Positions 31,418-44,525 of a stretch of DNA of 64,000 nucleotides are shown one piece after another. Source of the DNA: Paramacrobiotus metropolitanus (lineage: Eukaryota; Tardigrada; Eutardigrada; Parachela; Macrobiotidae); the NCBI RefSeq assembly GCF_019649055.1, contig NW_026570319.1, positions 434,001-498,000 of the forward strand, read 5' to 3'. The position numbers were made by a program, and so were the translations under genes. The stretch's first letter is position 1. Each line of letters begins with the position of its first letter. The notes under the pieces are model-generated. The model made no database searches. It worked only from the letters and a program-made list of their open reading frames with translations, and was not told where the DNA came from.

Positions 31418-31734
31418 CACCGTCAAACTAAGGGTCTTTTAATTTTTCGTTTAATCTGACATCAGCAGACACAAAAGCGCTGACTGAATTAAGTTGGTCA
31501 ATTAAGATCCGATAAAAAAAAATCAATAAGCACTGAGTTCATCAAATTTTGAATGCACGTTGTAAGCCGACTATACTGCACACGGAGGTAATTCAAAACA
31601 TCAGCCGAATAAAGCAATCGTAAAGTGCGAGGGTGGTTTACCTTCTTTAACAAAAATATCTGGAAAAACGATTTAAAATAGCCTATTTGATAATAAAAAT
31701 ATCAAATACAGCCAACTTGATAGAGCACACAAAT
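31418..31734. other. 3' flanks of copy D (+) and of the WD40 gene (-)
   Basis: Convergent gene ends. CCGAATAAAGCAATC (about 31600) serves the plus strand. No other gene seen. Confidence 0.4.
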
Positions 31735-33642
31735 TCACAACGATGACTGATAAAACAACACCGTATCATCCGAGGAGCCGACCGCGAACACCGGTCGCCA
31801 CGGATGCACATACAGCTTCATCCCGAAATGCACCCCACCCCCGTCCTCCCCTCCCGCCACCGGATGACCCATCCGCTGCACCACCCCGCCACTCTGCTGG
31901 GCATCACGGATCTCCACCGTGTCCATTCCGTCGGACGCTGCCCGCATCTGATGCCCCAGGAGCACATGTTCCTCCTTCCCCCCGAACCACCGCACATCGA
32001 ACAAATCCAGATGGGTGGAGAAGAGCAGATGGAAGTCCTCCGTGGTGGTGTAGTGAGGGTCGGAGAGCAGGAGGCCGTTCTCCCAGTGCACGAGGAGGCG
32101 CGTCCCGCTGTGGTTGTATTCCGCGGAGAAGGTGTCCGGGCCGCGCTGCTGGAAGAAGTGGAAGCGGCGGCTGGCGACGGGGGCGGTGGAGTGGCGGCCG
32201 GCGGTGCGCAGATCCCCGATGACCAGTTGCCGGCCCCAGGAGGAGCAGACGCAGAATTCGTGGGGCTGCGCGGGGTTGCGGGAGAGGGAGGTGACGCTCT
32301 GGCAATCAGCGGTGATGACCTGGACTTGTCCCATGGGGATCAGGTGGGGTTTCCGCCGGTCGCGCATGTACAAACGTCCTGCGTGTAAAAACAACCCTGA
32401 ATGTGTTGCTGTATACTATATGACATCGTCATAGTGGATAGTATCAAGTGCCGTACAATCATAAAAACTCGAAATGTAAAAAAATGAAAAATTCCCTGCG
32501 GTTTATGTTTCGTTGTAGTTATTTACCAACAGCCTCATAACTACAAATAACATGACTATATAATTCTTCCCAATACTGCTCTAGAGTAGCGCGCAAATTA
32601 CTACAGTATCTACAAAATCACTAAATATGTGTAGTGAAGTGCTTACATGTCCGTTTCGCCATGGTTGTTCTGCAAGCCCCGTTACACGATGCAATTATGT
32701 AAGTAGGTAGTAACTACTAACTAGTAAGTACAAACAATTCGTAAGAAAAGCTTTGACAGAGTTACAAATTTTATTTAGTAGGCCAGTAAGGCAACGGCGG
32801 CAAATTTCAAATAATTAGCACATTTAACAATTAAACTGATATCTCCGTCACATCACTGCATGATACAACATTAATTTGTGTGCTTCTAACGTAAAATTTA
32901 AAGTTGGTACTTGATAGCATGTATCTAAAAAAATTTTTATCATGTTGTATTTAAGAAAAATTAAAGAGTAATGCGATTTGCATTATTGTCCAAATCTGCA
33001 CTGGAAGTATCAATAAACGAAGAAGTCCGACAAATGCCACAATTAAAACTCCCAAAAAATTCAATAAACTGACAATAAAATCCCAAAACGTGTGGAAATA
33101 CTTCCCATTCATGGTCCGGTCAGCGTCAATCGTTTTACAGAATGCATACTCACGCAGTCCGCCGTACCTTTATCATCCGCAATGAGGATCTCGTTGAAGC
33201 ATCCCGGCAGCACCGCCACGGCATCCACCGCGTCCTGACATTCCATCAACTGCATGAGATAGGTACTGGCCGTCTCCACCGCCACAATCCCCAGGAAGCA
33301 CGTCTCACGATCCCACACCACGGCATAATCGTCCAAACATCTGGTGTGGAAATGGTTGTTTAACGGGTAAGGACAGTGCGACACCAGCCGTCCGTGTTCC
33401 CAGTTCCAGAACTGCAGGTGGAATTCATCGGAGGATCCGGCAGGACCACGGCAGACGAAGAGATCCCCGCTGGCGCTGAAATCCGCGCCCCAGTTGGCGG
33501 CGGCCACCAGGCGACGGGCCAGCCGCATGCGGGCGTAGGCGTACGGGGAGTTTAGACTGCGCTGGAGGGGGGTGGGGTGGATGTTGGTGGGGAGTTCGCG
33601 GTCCTGTAAGAACCGGGCGAGATTGAAGCTGGATGTCGCCAT
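31735..33642 (-). CDS. WD40-repeat protein (possibly DCAF-like), two exons, 372 aa
   Basis: Exon 1 is 33642-33168 and exon 2 is 32378-31735; donor AAAG|GTACGG and acceptor CACGCAG|GA give ADDKGRLYMRDRRKP across the join in frame. An alternative donor GTGAGT at about 33151 would break the frame. WD40-like blade signatures include FSASGDLFVCRGP..LQFWNWE, EILIADDKGRLYMRD, EFCVCSSWGRQLVIGDLR, AEYNHSGTRLLVHWENGLLL, EEHVLLGHQMRAAS and VHPWRPVFAVGSSDDTVLFY. The phrase order near the C-terminus resembles DDB1-CUL4-associated WD40 proteins, which act as ubiquitin-ligase substrate receptors; that subfamily call is inference. No signal peptide, so probably intracellular. The gene is GC-rich relative to its surroundings. 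Antisense ORFs at 31743-32434 are shadows. Confidence 0.75.
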
Positions 33643-33899
33643 AAATGTAGGAGTGTATTGGTGATGATGGGTTTAGACGTGGAGATCATCGTTGGGGGTT
33701 TTTTGTGCGGGGTACACAGAGAATAATTAAGTTCAAATTGAACCTCATTAAAATTATTACGGGAGAGACAGGAAGTACTGACGGATGCAGAAAATTAAAT
33801 CCAAAGAGAGAGTTTAAAAACTGAAGACCTGCGCAACTGCGCAACTCATTTTCACATCTGCGCGAGGAATCAGCTAGACGCGGAGTATAGTAATCCGCT

Positions 33900-33972
33900 G
33901 TTGTCGGTCATCTATCGGTCGGTCGGTCGTGTCGTCGGTCGGTCATCCGTCATCTATCAGCTGTTGTCGGTA
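33900..33972. repeat. TCGG microsatellite-like stretch
   Basis: GTCATCTATCGGTCGGTCGG and CGTCGGTCGGTCATCCGTCATC form a short repeat about 260 bases upstream of the WD40 start, flanked by two copies of CGCTGTTGTCGG/CAGCTGTTGTCGG. Confidence 0.6.
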
Positions 33973-34116
33973 AATGTGGGAATTTTCTGCGGAGTGGAGA
34001 GCCGAACCACTGGACAGCTGTCAAATCAGGGCGGTCGGGTTAGGCGCTGAAATTTCATTCAAATTTGACGCGCAAGCAGGAAAAATTAATTAATCGTATG
34101 CAAACAACTGAATTTA

Positions 34117-34280
34117 GGGTGGGTCTCACATTCAAAGCGAATCTAGTTGCGATACAGCAACTCCACCTCGCGAGGTGGCTTCGCGTACCGTATCTGTAGG
34201 CGTGGCCACTGCAAACAACCACCTCGTGCGGTTGAGCAACCGTACCCTAACGAGATTCGCTTTGAATGTGAGACCCACCC
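34117..34280. mobile_element. 164-bp PIF/Harbinger-type MITE with TTA target duplication
   Basis: Perfect 28-base terminal inverted repeats (GGGTGGGTCTCACATTCAAA + GCGAATCT and the inverse) bound the element. It is flanked by TTA at 34114-34116 and TTA at 34281-34283. A 3-base TWA duplication is the hallmark of PIF/Harbinger insertion. The interior is partly palindromic (CCACCTCGCGAGGTGG). No coding capacity. Confidence 0.82.
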
Positions 34281-34283
34281 TTA

Positions 34284-35135
34284 CAATATTTAGACATTGC
34301 CTAAAAATTTAAAATGCACTAAATTAAACCTTTACTGTAAGTTCTCGAATTAGTGTGCGGCCTACAAATTTACGATTGTGCCGTGTGCGTACCGCGTGTA
34401 TGTACCATATCTGCTGTACTTCTATATTTCAGTAGTTTAAGTTTTACTGTACTTGTCCAAATTAAAGCGCTGTCGTTTGTTTTACCGGTAGATCAAGTAC
34501 TACGGTATAAGTACTTAATAGCATAGAATAATAAAAGTTTTCTGTACAACTACAAAACACATCAGTTTTGTCAACATTAGCCAAGTGTGCGTTTTTCAGT
34601 AGAAGTATTATACCTCAATATTCTTCAATGTATTTACTCGTACAAATAAAGCTTTGACCGGCATTTTGTACTTGGACCGGCAAAGTTCTTACGTTGTATA
34701 CAGTATACCTACAAGGCTACAATGTAAATTGTTATTGATAATACAGAAATTTAATTGTAATTTTGCACACATGTATTGTACTGCATACAGTGCTGCATAC
34801 GTACGTAGTACTGAATCTTCCCGTTCCATGTTCCATCCAACTTCGTACGTTTCTTTAGTGTACAAATTCAGTTCCTGAAATCGTTAAATTAGTCTGGGGA
34901 TTTCAGAACGCATCGGTTTCCGGCGTTAGGTCGGAGAAGGCATGATGAGATATACGATAGTACGCGTAGTAAGCCATGTACATCACTGTAACACACCCTG
35001 CGCTACGGCCAGGCGCCGGGAAAGAAAATTAAATTTGTTTGGCGATTTTCTATATTTATGCGCAATCAAGCACGTCAGCGACTCAGCATCGTTAAATATG
35101 GTAGTACATCCCGTTGATGCGCAGCTGCAATTTTT
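34284..35135. other. Intergenic stretch, no gene supported
   Basis: AT-rich, with AATAAA-like signals (34527, 34647). Short ORFs lack support. Confidence 0.3.
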
Positions 35136-35645
35136 GTGCAACCATATGCGTTTGTTGTTGAATTTACTTACATGAAGTGTTTCCGGTTGTTGACACATAG
35201 CACGACACGACTTTTTATGCCGACAACCGCCCCGGGACCGTTAACAAGGATCAACCAGTCGTCCGCGATAGGATACCTCAGTACGAATATCCCTTGTGTG
35301 GATGTTTGTTTATCAGATGCACGAGGAATGTTTGTTTATTCTGTAGTAAAGAAATTTAATCATATAGTTGTCATTTTACTGGGTGGGCTTTTTGTCGAAC
35401 TTTTATGGTTTGTAATTATCAGTTTTGTCGGAATGCATGTTAATTTATGCGGAAAAATCCTCCATAATATTAAAATATTCTGGAATATATTATATATACG
35501 CGCTGCATGGAAGGATATTTTATTTACAATTATGGAAAAATTCGGATATCCTATAATCCGGCCGGATATTATTGTATTCTACATCAATCATCAGATTATT
35601 GTACCGCACTTTAATTGTTGTATCGGTCGGGAAGTTTCGAATTAG
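35136..35645 (+). CDS. Hypothetical protein with one hydrophobic segment
   Basis: A 169-codon frame in AT-rich DNA. The first ATG in frame is at about 35172 (MKCFRLL..), and MPTTAPGP follows at about 35217. A strongly hydrophobic segment (IVVILLGGLFVELLWFVIIS) is near the middle and would span a membrane. No family recognised. It could be a chance ORF; the length is notable for the base composition, but there is no splice or homology support. Confidence 0.3.
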   Translation: MQPYAFVVEFTYMKCFRLLTHSTTRLFMPTTAPGPLTRINQSSAIGYLSTNIPCVDVCLSDARGMFVYSVVKKFNHIVVILLGGLFVELLWFVIISFVGMHVNLCGKILHNIKIFWNILYIRAAWKDILFTIMEKFGYPIIRPDIIVFYINHQIIVPHFNCCIGREVSN

Positions 35646-36408
35646 CGGGATATTAAATTAATTATACAATTTGAAACCAAAAAGCACAAATGGAAAACCT
35701 GTATCTCTATTGTTTATTTCTGGTAAGAAAACATTCAAGATTACGTTTACACATATAACAAAAGTTACCCTATATTTTAAAGGAGGACAAAATTTTACTC
35801 TTTATTATTCTGCAAAATGCATTCCCGTATTTATTCTATAAGCTGTCTGTACGTACAGCCCAGTAACTGTGTATGCATTTGCTGTCTTTCTGAAATACAA
35901 ATTATTTCGCATTAGTACGGTGTTTTAGCAAGTTGGCATTAAATTAGTTATTTATTTTTGCTGGTGTATAAATAAAACCATTATAGAAATAATAAGCTGC
36001 ATGACATAACGCATTACTTTTACCGCTGTTTCCTCGTCAAGAAGCAGGTAAAAAATGCGAAGCCGTTTTACTACTACACCTTTCAAATTTTTGTATGTAA
36101 AAAAGTTTGAACTGAAAACGCGGGAACGGAAGTAAAATGTTGCCACTCAACCGGAAGTCCCTACCTCTCCCATCCAGCGCAGCAAATCCTTTGCTGTACT
36201 ACACCATGCCTCAAGCCAAAACAACACAGCCACTATGTACTTTCCGCTCTATCACATCATTCACATGTACAAAATAAGTTTAAATAACCCCTGACCGGAA
36301 GCGTCCGCAGGGCAGTGTACCAACAATCGCAAATTACTCGTTCATTGATGTAGAAATTATATTGCGTGCATACCCTGTTCGCCCAATTAAACGGCAATTG
36401 ACTACGAA
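35646..36408. other. Intergenic and presumed 5' region of the GLUT gene
   Basis: No gene seen. The 120 bases before the ATG at 36409 are likely 5' UTR. No obvious TATA box. Confidence 0.3.
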
Positions 36409-39400
36409 ATGGCGGATTGGCTGCCTAACGGGCGGGTCGCGCCAGCCAATGAGGAGTCAGCACGCCCCCGCAATAGCGATGTGCCATTCGACGCCGTGGA
36501 GATCGAGCAAGGCCACGATGAAGTGGCCCCGCCCCCACCAGTTAGCGATACACCAGCCAGACCGAACACGGTTGCAACGCCGCCGCAGACAGGCAGTAAA
36601 CGGGGTTTATTGGGTCTTCTAGACAAATATCGCCGTCTCGTAAGTTTTCATGTTTCTCCACGTTTTCCAGCCCCGTTTTCCCAGGGTCGTTTGAAGTGGT
36701 TTTCCGTTGAGTTTTCCCTCGGTTTTTATGGTGGTTTAATAGTTGGTAGAAGCCGTTAAACATGAAGGAAAGCAAGGTAAATGGATGCTTATCGGAGGCA
36801 GTAAAAAGCATGCAATGGAAGCGTTGCAGTTTGACTGATTCATTTGCGGATTCTTGACATTTGTTGGTTTTATGATCGCGGTTGGCCGCTATCTTATCTC
36901 GCGTTTACGCTTCCTGATGAAGTGTTATTGAATAGTAAAAAGGATCTGCGTGGTAGATTTGCGGGATTGATAAGATAACTTGACAAGAATCCTGGAGAAA
37001 TTCATCGGAAACTTTGATACGTGTTTTGAATTTTTCACTGTTTTAAGTTTTTGTTGACAATAATCATGCAGTGTTTTGGTTGTCAGGATGATTAATGAAG
37101 TTCCTGCAGCGATAAGTGATTTCTGTATTTTTTGTAGGGACTAACCGGACCCTTGGTGTTCGCGATTTTAGCAGCGGCGTTTGGATCGTCTTTCTTGTTT
37201 GGTTATAATATCGGAGTTATCAATGTTCCACAGACGGTGAGTGCAGTTTATTTATTTAGGAAATTAAAAAATAGTCGCAAATACAGCCATTGAAATGTGC
37301 ATTATTCGTTCTAAATTTTTTATTATTTATTTTTGGTTGGCTTGGATATTTATTTCCATTTTTGATTTTGTGATTTATCGGTTTTTTTTTAAATTGGTAC
37401 TTTGATTCCGTGGGAAACTCGCAACTTTCAAGGCCAGTTTCCGGCAATCAATAAATCGATACTGTGCTGCAGAAACTGAAATATTGCGCGGTATTACCGT
37501 ATTATCAATTATGCGATTGATATGGATATGAGACTATAAATAAATATGCATCAGATGCGTTTTGTTAATATTATGCTGCATATTATCGGTTAAACCGTTA
37601 AAGAATGTTCGTGTGCATCTTGGCGAAACAGCGTTCGGTATATGTAAATGTGGTGAATTTTTCCCAATTTTCCTGCAAAAATTGGACTTCCTGTTGTACT
37701 GTGATGGTAAAATTTGGTTCGTTTGATTCTAAAAATAATCGTTTCGAAATATGGATAATTTATCAGCAGCATCTGGTTAATAAATGTTGCAGATTAATTT
37801 AATTAATTCATCAGTATTCAATAGTAAAAAAAACCTCCAGAAATGTTTGAATTGAAGTAACGTTTCGAAATAAAAATTATTATAGATGGGATTCTAAAAA
37901 TAATCGTTTCGAAATATGAATAATTTATCAGCAGCATCTGGTCAAGTATTGCAGATAATTTATTTACTACCTAGTAATTAATCAGTAGTAAAAAAAACCC
38001 CAGAAATTTTCGGTTTATGATAAGATCGTGGTTTTTGACCGAGTATTTTGGCAGGGCATTTCTGCATGTGTTTTTTTGTGTGTGAATTGAAATTACGGTG
38101 CATCACATCATTTGACTGCCAGCCACAATGTTGTCAAATGCCGATTGTACATGCCATGAATATTAATCATTTATTTGGTATTTCTTGCACCGCAGCCGAA
38201 GTATCCATGGAGCGTAACTGACACATGTCAAACGTACGATTGTTTCATTAGGCTCATTTTTCACAGGGTAGTTGGTTAACAACTTAACATCCAATTATCC
38301 CCTTTTATTCACACCGCTGTTTTTACTGTATCGTTTCGAAATTGATAACCTGTATCTTATTGGAAAATTTGGAACTGTATCCAATCTGTTACTGACTTAC
38401 TGTGTATTCGGAACCGCTTTGTGTCAATAAGAAAGCCACACGATTTTATTGTGCTTTGCGATAACACACAATTCTGAATGATAACGGTGTTGTTTGTTCT
38501 TTAAAGTGGTCTTTGTGTAAGTACGGCGCGTGCGATAGACGCGTGTGTTATCAAGTAATTTTATACTGGGACTTTGTGCGAAACGTATGTTAAGCGTCCT
38601 TTATTAGTTACTTCATAGATCACACAATTTACTTGCCCCTGCCGTAATTCTTTTAAAATTTGGATGATGCTAATTAATTGATATAGAGTGTACTTTATTT
38701 ACTTAAATTTCAACGGTGATTTATAATGAATTATTAAAAATTTCAACGATGATTTATAATGAATTATTAATTAAACTGAATTTTATATTGCTCTATATTA
38801 TGTGGAGAAGTTACTTAATTATTGTATCTGCAGTAAATCTGAAGCAGCCGCAGGGATTAAATAAAAATAATTTTATTCAAATTTTTGGATCGCGTTAAAT
38901 TTTAAAACATTTTATTTGCGAGATAAGGAATGGGTTTGGGCAGTGATATTGATATTTTTTGCTAGTTTTTACTGGTAAGTTCGCACTTCGATGCAAGATA
39001 GAAGATTGTAGTGAAGTGGCGTCTTTGGCGGTTATCAGCAGTCGGTAAATCGTAGACGGTATAGTTGTAAGAGCTTCACAAATTTTCCAGTTCATTTAGA
39101 CAGTTCAGATTTGGATTATATATATCGTTTAATTTTTGTTACTGCAAATGATCAGATTTATTTACTGACTACTCTTGTATTAAATTGTGCTGCTATGTGC
39201 TGGAGCCATTTTTCTCACAGAATTTTGTTGCCAATTTTCAGATCTCGTAATTCAACGCTAATACTTCCCGATGCTACCAGTATTACGTAATTTTCTATTA
39301 ATTTTTTAGTTTAAAATTGGATGACACGGTAAAAGGGCGTTTTATTTTTGGCTTAATCAGCGTGTAGAGACGCTTGAATTCGGTCAGCACGATGGCAGCA

Positions 39401-42400
39401 TGCCCAGTTTTCTTTGCACTGTCTGCCTAAATAAAGATGAGCTTTCGTACTGTGCTTGAATAGGATTAATTTTATCACTATCCGAAATATGATTGATCTC
39501 TGCTTTGACAGCAGAATTTGTGTAGTTTGACGTGTGCGTACTGACGCGCGATGTTGCAGTCGATTCTTACTGGCGGAAATTGAACGGATTATCACGAACA
39601 AAAACTAAACAATTCTGCAGCAGCCCATAAAAATTGAAAAATAAAAATACATTATAAATAATCCTTCCAGCAAAGCATTCTTGGTTCGATGATGCAAAAA
39701 AGGATTGAATGAAATTCGAAACACAAAATTAAGTTTAATTAACGCTCTTCAATTGAACATACGGATCGCTTGCAAGACGTAGTGTAACGGCCTAACAAAA
39801 CTTATGGCTATGGCAGTTTCTAAAATTTGAATGAACGCTACATGCACAAGTTTCTCATGTTTTTGTTATTTTCTCTTATGTGCAGTTGGTTGGGAAATGG
39901 ATCCGCGATGTCAAATGCAGCCGGCTGGACAACCAGACCGCGCCGGTCGCCGACATCGAGAGATGGTGCGCCCCCATTTTACCGGACACTCCGCAGGAAG
40001 AGAACATGTTCAAGGACAACACGGAGCTGAACACCATATGGTCCACGGTAACGTCCATCTTCTGTGCCGGTGGTCTGATTGGAGCACTGTCCAGTGGATT
40101 TTTCGTTTCCAGATTTGGCCGGTGAGTTGAAATATGTAAGAAATTACAGTGGAGTGATTTTATGTCATGTCAGAATTTTGTGAGTAACTGTTATACTGTT
40201 ACATTATACAAACGATACTTTATTGGGAAATAAAATAACGTTTGACAGGATATAAATAAATAGCTTTTAATTTGCAACGCCTTTTTTAAAAAAATCCCGG
40301 TTAGTTTGAAATTAAACCCAAAAGATGAAGAATTATTAAGATGACGATCCCCGATTAGGATAGCATAGAGGAAGTGTTTCTTTTGTAAATGCCGTTTTGT
40401 TCTGGTGCATAGTTTGTACCCGTACGATGATACTTATTAAAGTTTTTGCAAAGAATTATTAAAAATTAAACAGTATTCTTTTATCGTAGTTACAGAGTAC
40501 AAAAAATAAAATAGCTAATATTGATAATTTACAAAAATAGCTATTCATTTACCGGGCTTACTGAATATTATTTGCATCAAGCTTTTCGATAAAATAATTC
40601 CGATGGCATACGCCATGAAAAATTTTTAAAGCTGTTGGTATTTTATGTAAATAATATTTGGCACGATGTTAGCAGTTTGATGGATCCGTGCTTGTTGACC
40701 GATTTTCGGGGGTCACGCAATCTGTAGCGCTTCACATGGGATTCGCTGATGTTTACAAATTACATAATGGAAATCATGGCATACATGGCTTTGATATCCT
40801 GTTGACACCCGTGTTGATCCCTGTAGGAAGGGTACACTGATGATGAATCTCGTTACGGGATTTCTGGCTGCCGCTCTGCTGGGATTCCCCAAATTGGCCT
40901 ACTCCTTCGAGATGCTGATTATCGGACGATTTGTTACCGGTCTCAATTCAGGTAATGATTGCTGTTGTCAGCATGCCTCCTCCTGGTTAATTTGTTTTCG
41001 GTTTGTTTTGGGGTTGATTGTGTCCAGGGACTAATTGAAATGTTATTGAGCATGACGGCTCATGTGAATTTTCCGCTGTACATAAATTTCTTTCGTTTTC
41101 AAAATCGTCTGTAATCAATAATCATTCGTTTGATGACTGATTGTAATTATTAGATAGTTTACTTGATTATCGATTTTAATGGTTTCGGTTACAATGTTTC
41201 GTGTGCGCAAAAAGAATACGTGAATTTAACTAACTTCCACTTTATTAAAATGTTATCAGTAAAATAATTTTTAGCAAATTTTCACTGCTTATCCCATTAT
41301 TTAGTTCAGATGGCTGATTTGGATTATGTTACGTTGATGATTTGTTACAGTATAGCATAATTTTGTCGGCATTTTAAAGAGATATTCGGTGTTAATTTTG
41401 ATAACCAGAAAATCGTACGTCTGTTTATTGTGGGTTTATTTGCTTGTAGGCATTAATTCCGGCGTGCCACCGATGTATTTCACGGAAATCTCACCGGCGT
41501 CGCTGCGTGGCGCTGTCGGCAGTATTCATCAGCTGTTTATCACCATTGCCATTTGGGTGTCGCAGATTCTCGGTCTCCCCTTCATCCTGGGAACGTCATG
41601 GGGATGGCCATGGCTCTTTGGACTGTCGGTCGTACCGTGCATTTACCAGTTGCTGACGCTGCCGTTCTGCCCCGAAAGCCCGAAGTATTTGTACCTGGAC
41701 AAAGGCGATGAAGTCGGCGCCCAGAAAGGTACGTATTGCACTTTTCTTCGCTTTTGTGTGTATTTTTTTAACTACAGATTTTAAATCGTTTTTAATGCAG
41801 AGCGATTATTTATTGTTTTTCTCCAGGGGTGTTGCTTTTTTTTAGTTTTTTACCTTTTTTTAATGTTTTGTCCGGAAAGCCCCTTGACAAAAGGCAGTGT
41901 TTTTCCCTTGTTAAATTTTGCCTTTTTTCATGGTTTATGTGCGCATTTGTTTGAAATAGAGATTAATTAATTCATTTTTTCAGTACAGCGATTATTTATT
42001 GCGTTTTGCGCGGGTTTCTTGCATTTTTTAGATTTTCTAACCAATTTTTGAGTACCTTTATGAAAACGTTTATTAGAATGTTATTGAGATGTTAATGGTA
42101 TTAAAATGGAAACTCACTGGTGATGTTATTCTTTTCATGGCAGCATTGGTGCGTCTTCGCAAGAGCGATAACGTCGCGGACGAGATGGATGAAATGCGCA
42201 TTGAGCACGAAAAGGCCAAGAGCGAAGCCAAGGTGACCGTGCGGGATCTGTTTGCCAATCCTTTCCTGCGCAAATGCACCATTATCGCCATGATGCTGAT
42301 GGTTATGCAGCAGTTCTCCGGGATTAACGCGGTATGTCCCGGAAACTCTCTTCGTGTTGTAATCGCCCTAAAAAATATTTTTTCTATGTGTAAAAATAAT

Positions 42401-43740
42401 AACCATGACAATGTACTAGTTTGGTCTCGTTTTTTAGGTGATGTTTTACTCGACATCCATCTTCAAAGATTGCGGGATGAGCGGCAACAGTGCCCTGTAC
42501 GCCACCATCGGTATGGGCGGGATCAACGTGCTGATGACGGTGATCTCGGTGATTTTGGTGGAGAAAGCTGGACGTCGCACGCTGTTGTTGGTGGGATTTG
42601 CGGGGATGGCCGTGGTGACGATTCTGCTCAGTGTCTTCATGCTTTTGCACGTAGGTTTCACCATAAAAAATGTGAATCAATCGTCCATGTATTTCAGTGT
42701 AGTCTTTCGGTGTAGCATCGTAGATGGATGGCTGTTTAGTAAATACTTAAACAGTTTTACTGTTGCAAGAATATTTAACAGCGGCAGTAGAAATTCAGGA
42801 ATTTTCTTCTCTTCACAGGCGGCCGGCAAATGCGGCGGGCAGAAATTGACGGTCGAGGAGTGCAAGGGCGTGGAGAATATGTACCCGTGGGCGGCCTACG
42901 CCAGTATGGTGTGTGTTATGCTCTTCGTGGTCATGTTCGCGACCGGACCTGGTAAGAGCGAGATTAATTTTGCGAGAGAGAAAAATTATCAGAAATTCCG
43001 TGCTGAAAAAGAAAACAATTGCCAGATAAAAGGATGGAATTTGATCGGGAATTGTAACGGCATGTTTTTGTAGGCTCGATTCCGTGGTTTTTGGTGACGG
43101 AACTGTTCACGCAAGGTCCGCGCGCCGCGGCCACGAGTATTGCGGTGGGCGTCAACTGGTTGTGCAACTTGATCGTTGCGCTGTCGTTCCCATTCATTCA
43201 GGTACGAATTTTACAGATATATTTGAGGTTTTCGAAAATATTTTACGTTTCGACAACCGCTTTTTTTGTTAATGCTAAATTTTACCTCTTTTCAAAAACT
43301 TTCCTTTTCGAAGACCTTTTTTGCATTTTACGTCTTATTGCTGAATTTTACGGTTTATACGTATTTTCAAAATATTACTCATCGTTCACAGTGTTTTACC
43401 GTTTACCGAATACCGAATTTTGTGTTTTTTTCTGAAACGGTTTATTTTTAAACCGCCGTCTCCTGTGTTTTATTATTGCTGCATTTGGACATTGAATTCT
43501 ACGAATTTTGACGTTTGTCGGAAATTAATGTTTTATTAAATTTTGGAGATGTAAAATATGTGGCCGTTGAAAAATGACTTCCAAATTGATTTTGCTTTGC
43601 AGTCGGCTATCGGTGAATACACATTCATCGTCTTCGCCGTTCTTCTCGTGCTCTTCGTGGCGTACACATGGTTCAAAGTGCCGGAAACCAAAGGCAAAAC
43701 TATCGAGGAGATCCAGGCCGAATTACGGCAAACTCTGTAA
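36409..43740 (+). CDS. GLUT-type facilitative sugar transporter, ten exons, 589 aa
   Basis: Exons: 36409-36639, 37138-37236, 39886-40121, 40827-40951, 41450-41728, 42144-42331, 42438-42650, 42819-42951, 43074-43201, 43603-43740. All have GT-AG junctions and phases that close on the TAA. Residues 1-77 are a long, Pro-rich cytoplasmic N-terminus not typical of GLUTs (usual total about 490-520). Membrane-core motifs are in the expected order: [14 protein letters not shown] (TM1), RFGRKGT (loop 2-3 signature), [20 protein letters not shown] with SLRGAVG (TM4 and loop), [24 protein letters not shown] (TM7), [26 protein letters not shown] (TM10) and [13 protein letters not shown] at the C-terminus. 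It carries hexoses down their gradient at the plasma membrane. An N-glycosylation site (NQT) is in the extracellular loop encoded by exon 3. Introns 2 and 5 are the longer ones, at 2.6 kb and 0.4 kb. Confidence 0.93.
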
Positions 43741-44155
43741 ACAATTACCGCCGTGCATCGGCGATGTTTGTATCCTTTCTTCCCCAAAAATTCCCCTTTC
43801 ATGCTGTAAAAGACTCCCCGTATTTGGAATATTATACTCGCTTTTGTAACCACTTTGAATGGCCAGGCAAGAGCACCCGTACTGTAGAGATTTTACGTAA
43901 TTTATTTATTTTTACCGTTTACCTCCATGTTTGTGTTCGGCTGTGCTGTATGTACGTTGCTGCTGTTTGGCTTTTCTTATGTTTTAGTTAGTATGGTGCT
44001 TTTTCTGGCGTTTTTTTGGCGTTTGATGGGGTTGTGCAATGCGGAGAGATGCGATATGTCATGTGGTGATGTGAACCCTGGTAGTGTTTTTCTTGTACTG
44101 TACTGGGTAGGGTAGGGGTTGAAGGTAACTGTTTATTTTGTTATTTTCAATAAAT
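43741..44155 (+). other. GLUT gene 3' UTR with polyadenylation signal
   Basis: Sequence after the stop runs to TTTTCAATAAATTAGCG at about 44145-44155, a canonical AATAAA. Parts of this region recur at 44340-44520 and 48010-48180, supporting its identity as the transcript tail that was later copied. Confidence 0.55.
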
Positions 44156-44339
44156 TAGCGAAACTTGCATTAAATTGTGGCTGGAAGGGTCGCAAGCAAA
44201 AGACTGTGTTAATTAAAGGTCTTACTTCATGTCTTCGGCAGTATCAACGATTTAGTGTCTGTACATAATCATGGATCAAGTAATATATAAGCTGTAAACA
44301 GCGGCTGTTACAGCGCCGCGGAACACGGCCGTGAACAGT

Positions 44340-44525
44340 ATCTGCAACCTTGTGAATCCTTTCTCCCTCAAATTGCATCTTTTGTGGAATATTCTATTTG
44401 GATTTTGTAACCGTTTGAATGGCCAGCAAAAACACCCATACTGCGGATAGTTTTGTGTACATAAGTAATTTTTTTTACCGTTTATTTGCGTTCGGTTCCG
44501 CTGTATCGCCTGTATGTACAGCAAC
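44340..44525 (+). pseudogene. Decayed copy of the GLUT 3' UTR
   Basis: GAATCCTTTCTCCCTCAAATT..GGAATATTCTATTTGGATTTTG..GTTTGAATGGCCAGCAAAAACACCC..TAGTTTTGTGTACAT..CCGCTGTATCGCC aligns collinearly with 43768-43955 of the GLUT tail, at roughly 75% identity by eye. No coding part precedes it. Confidence 0.6.

Noticed and set aside
31743-32434. Long plus-strand ORFs of 106-194 codons
   Set aside because: They lie antisense to exon 2 of the WD40 gene and have the Pro/Arg/Gly-rich look of a GC-rich gene read backwards.
42073-42680. Minus-strand ORFs of 72-127 codons across the GLUT exons
   Set aside because: Antisense to well-supported transporter exons.
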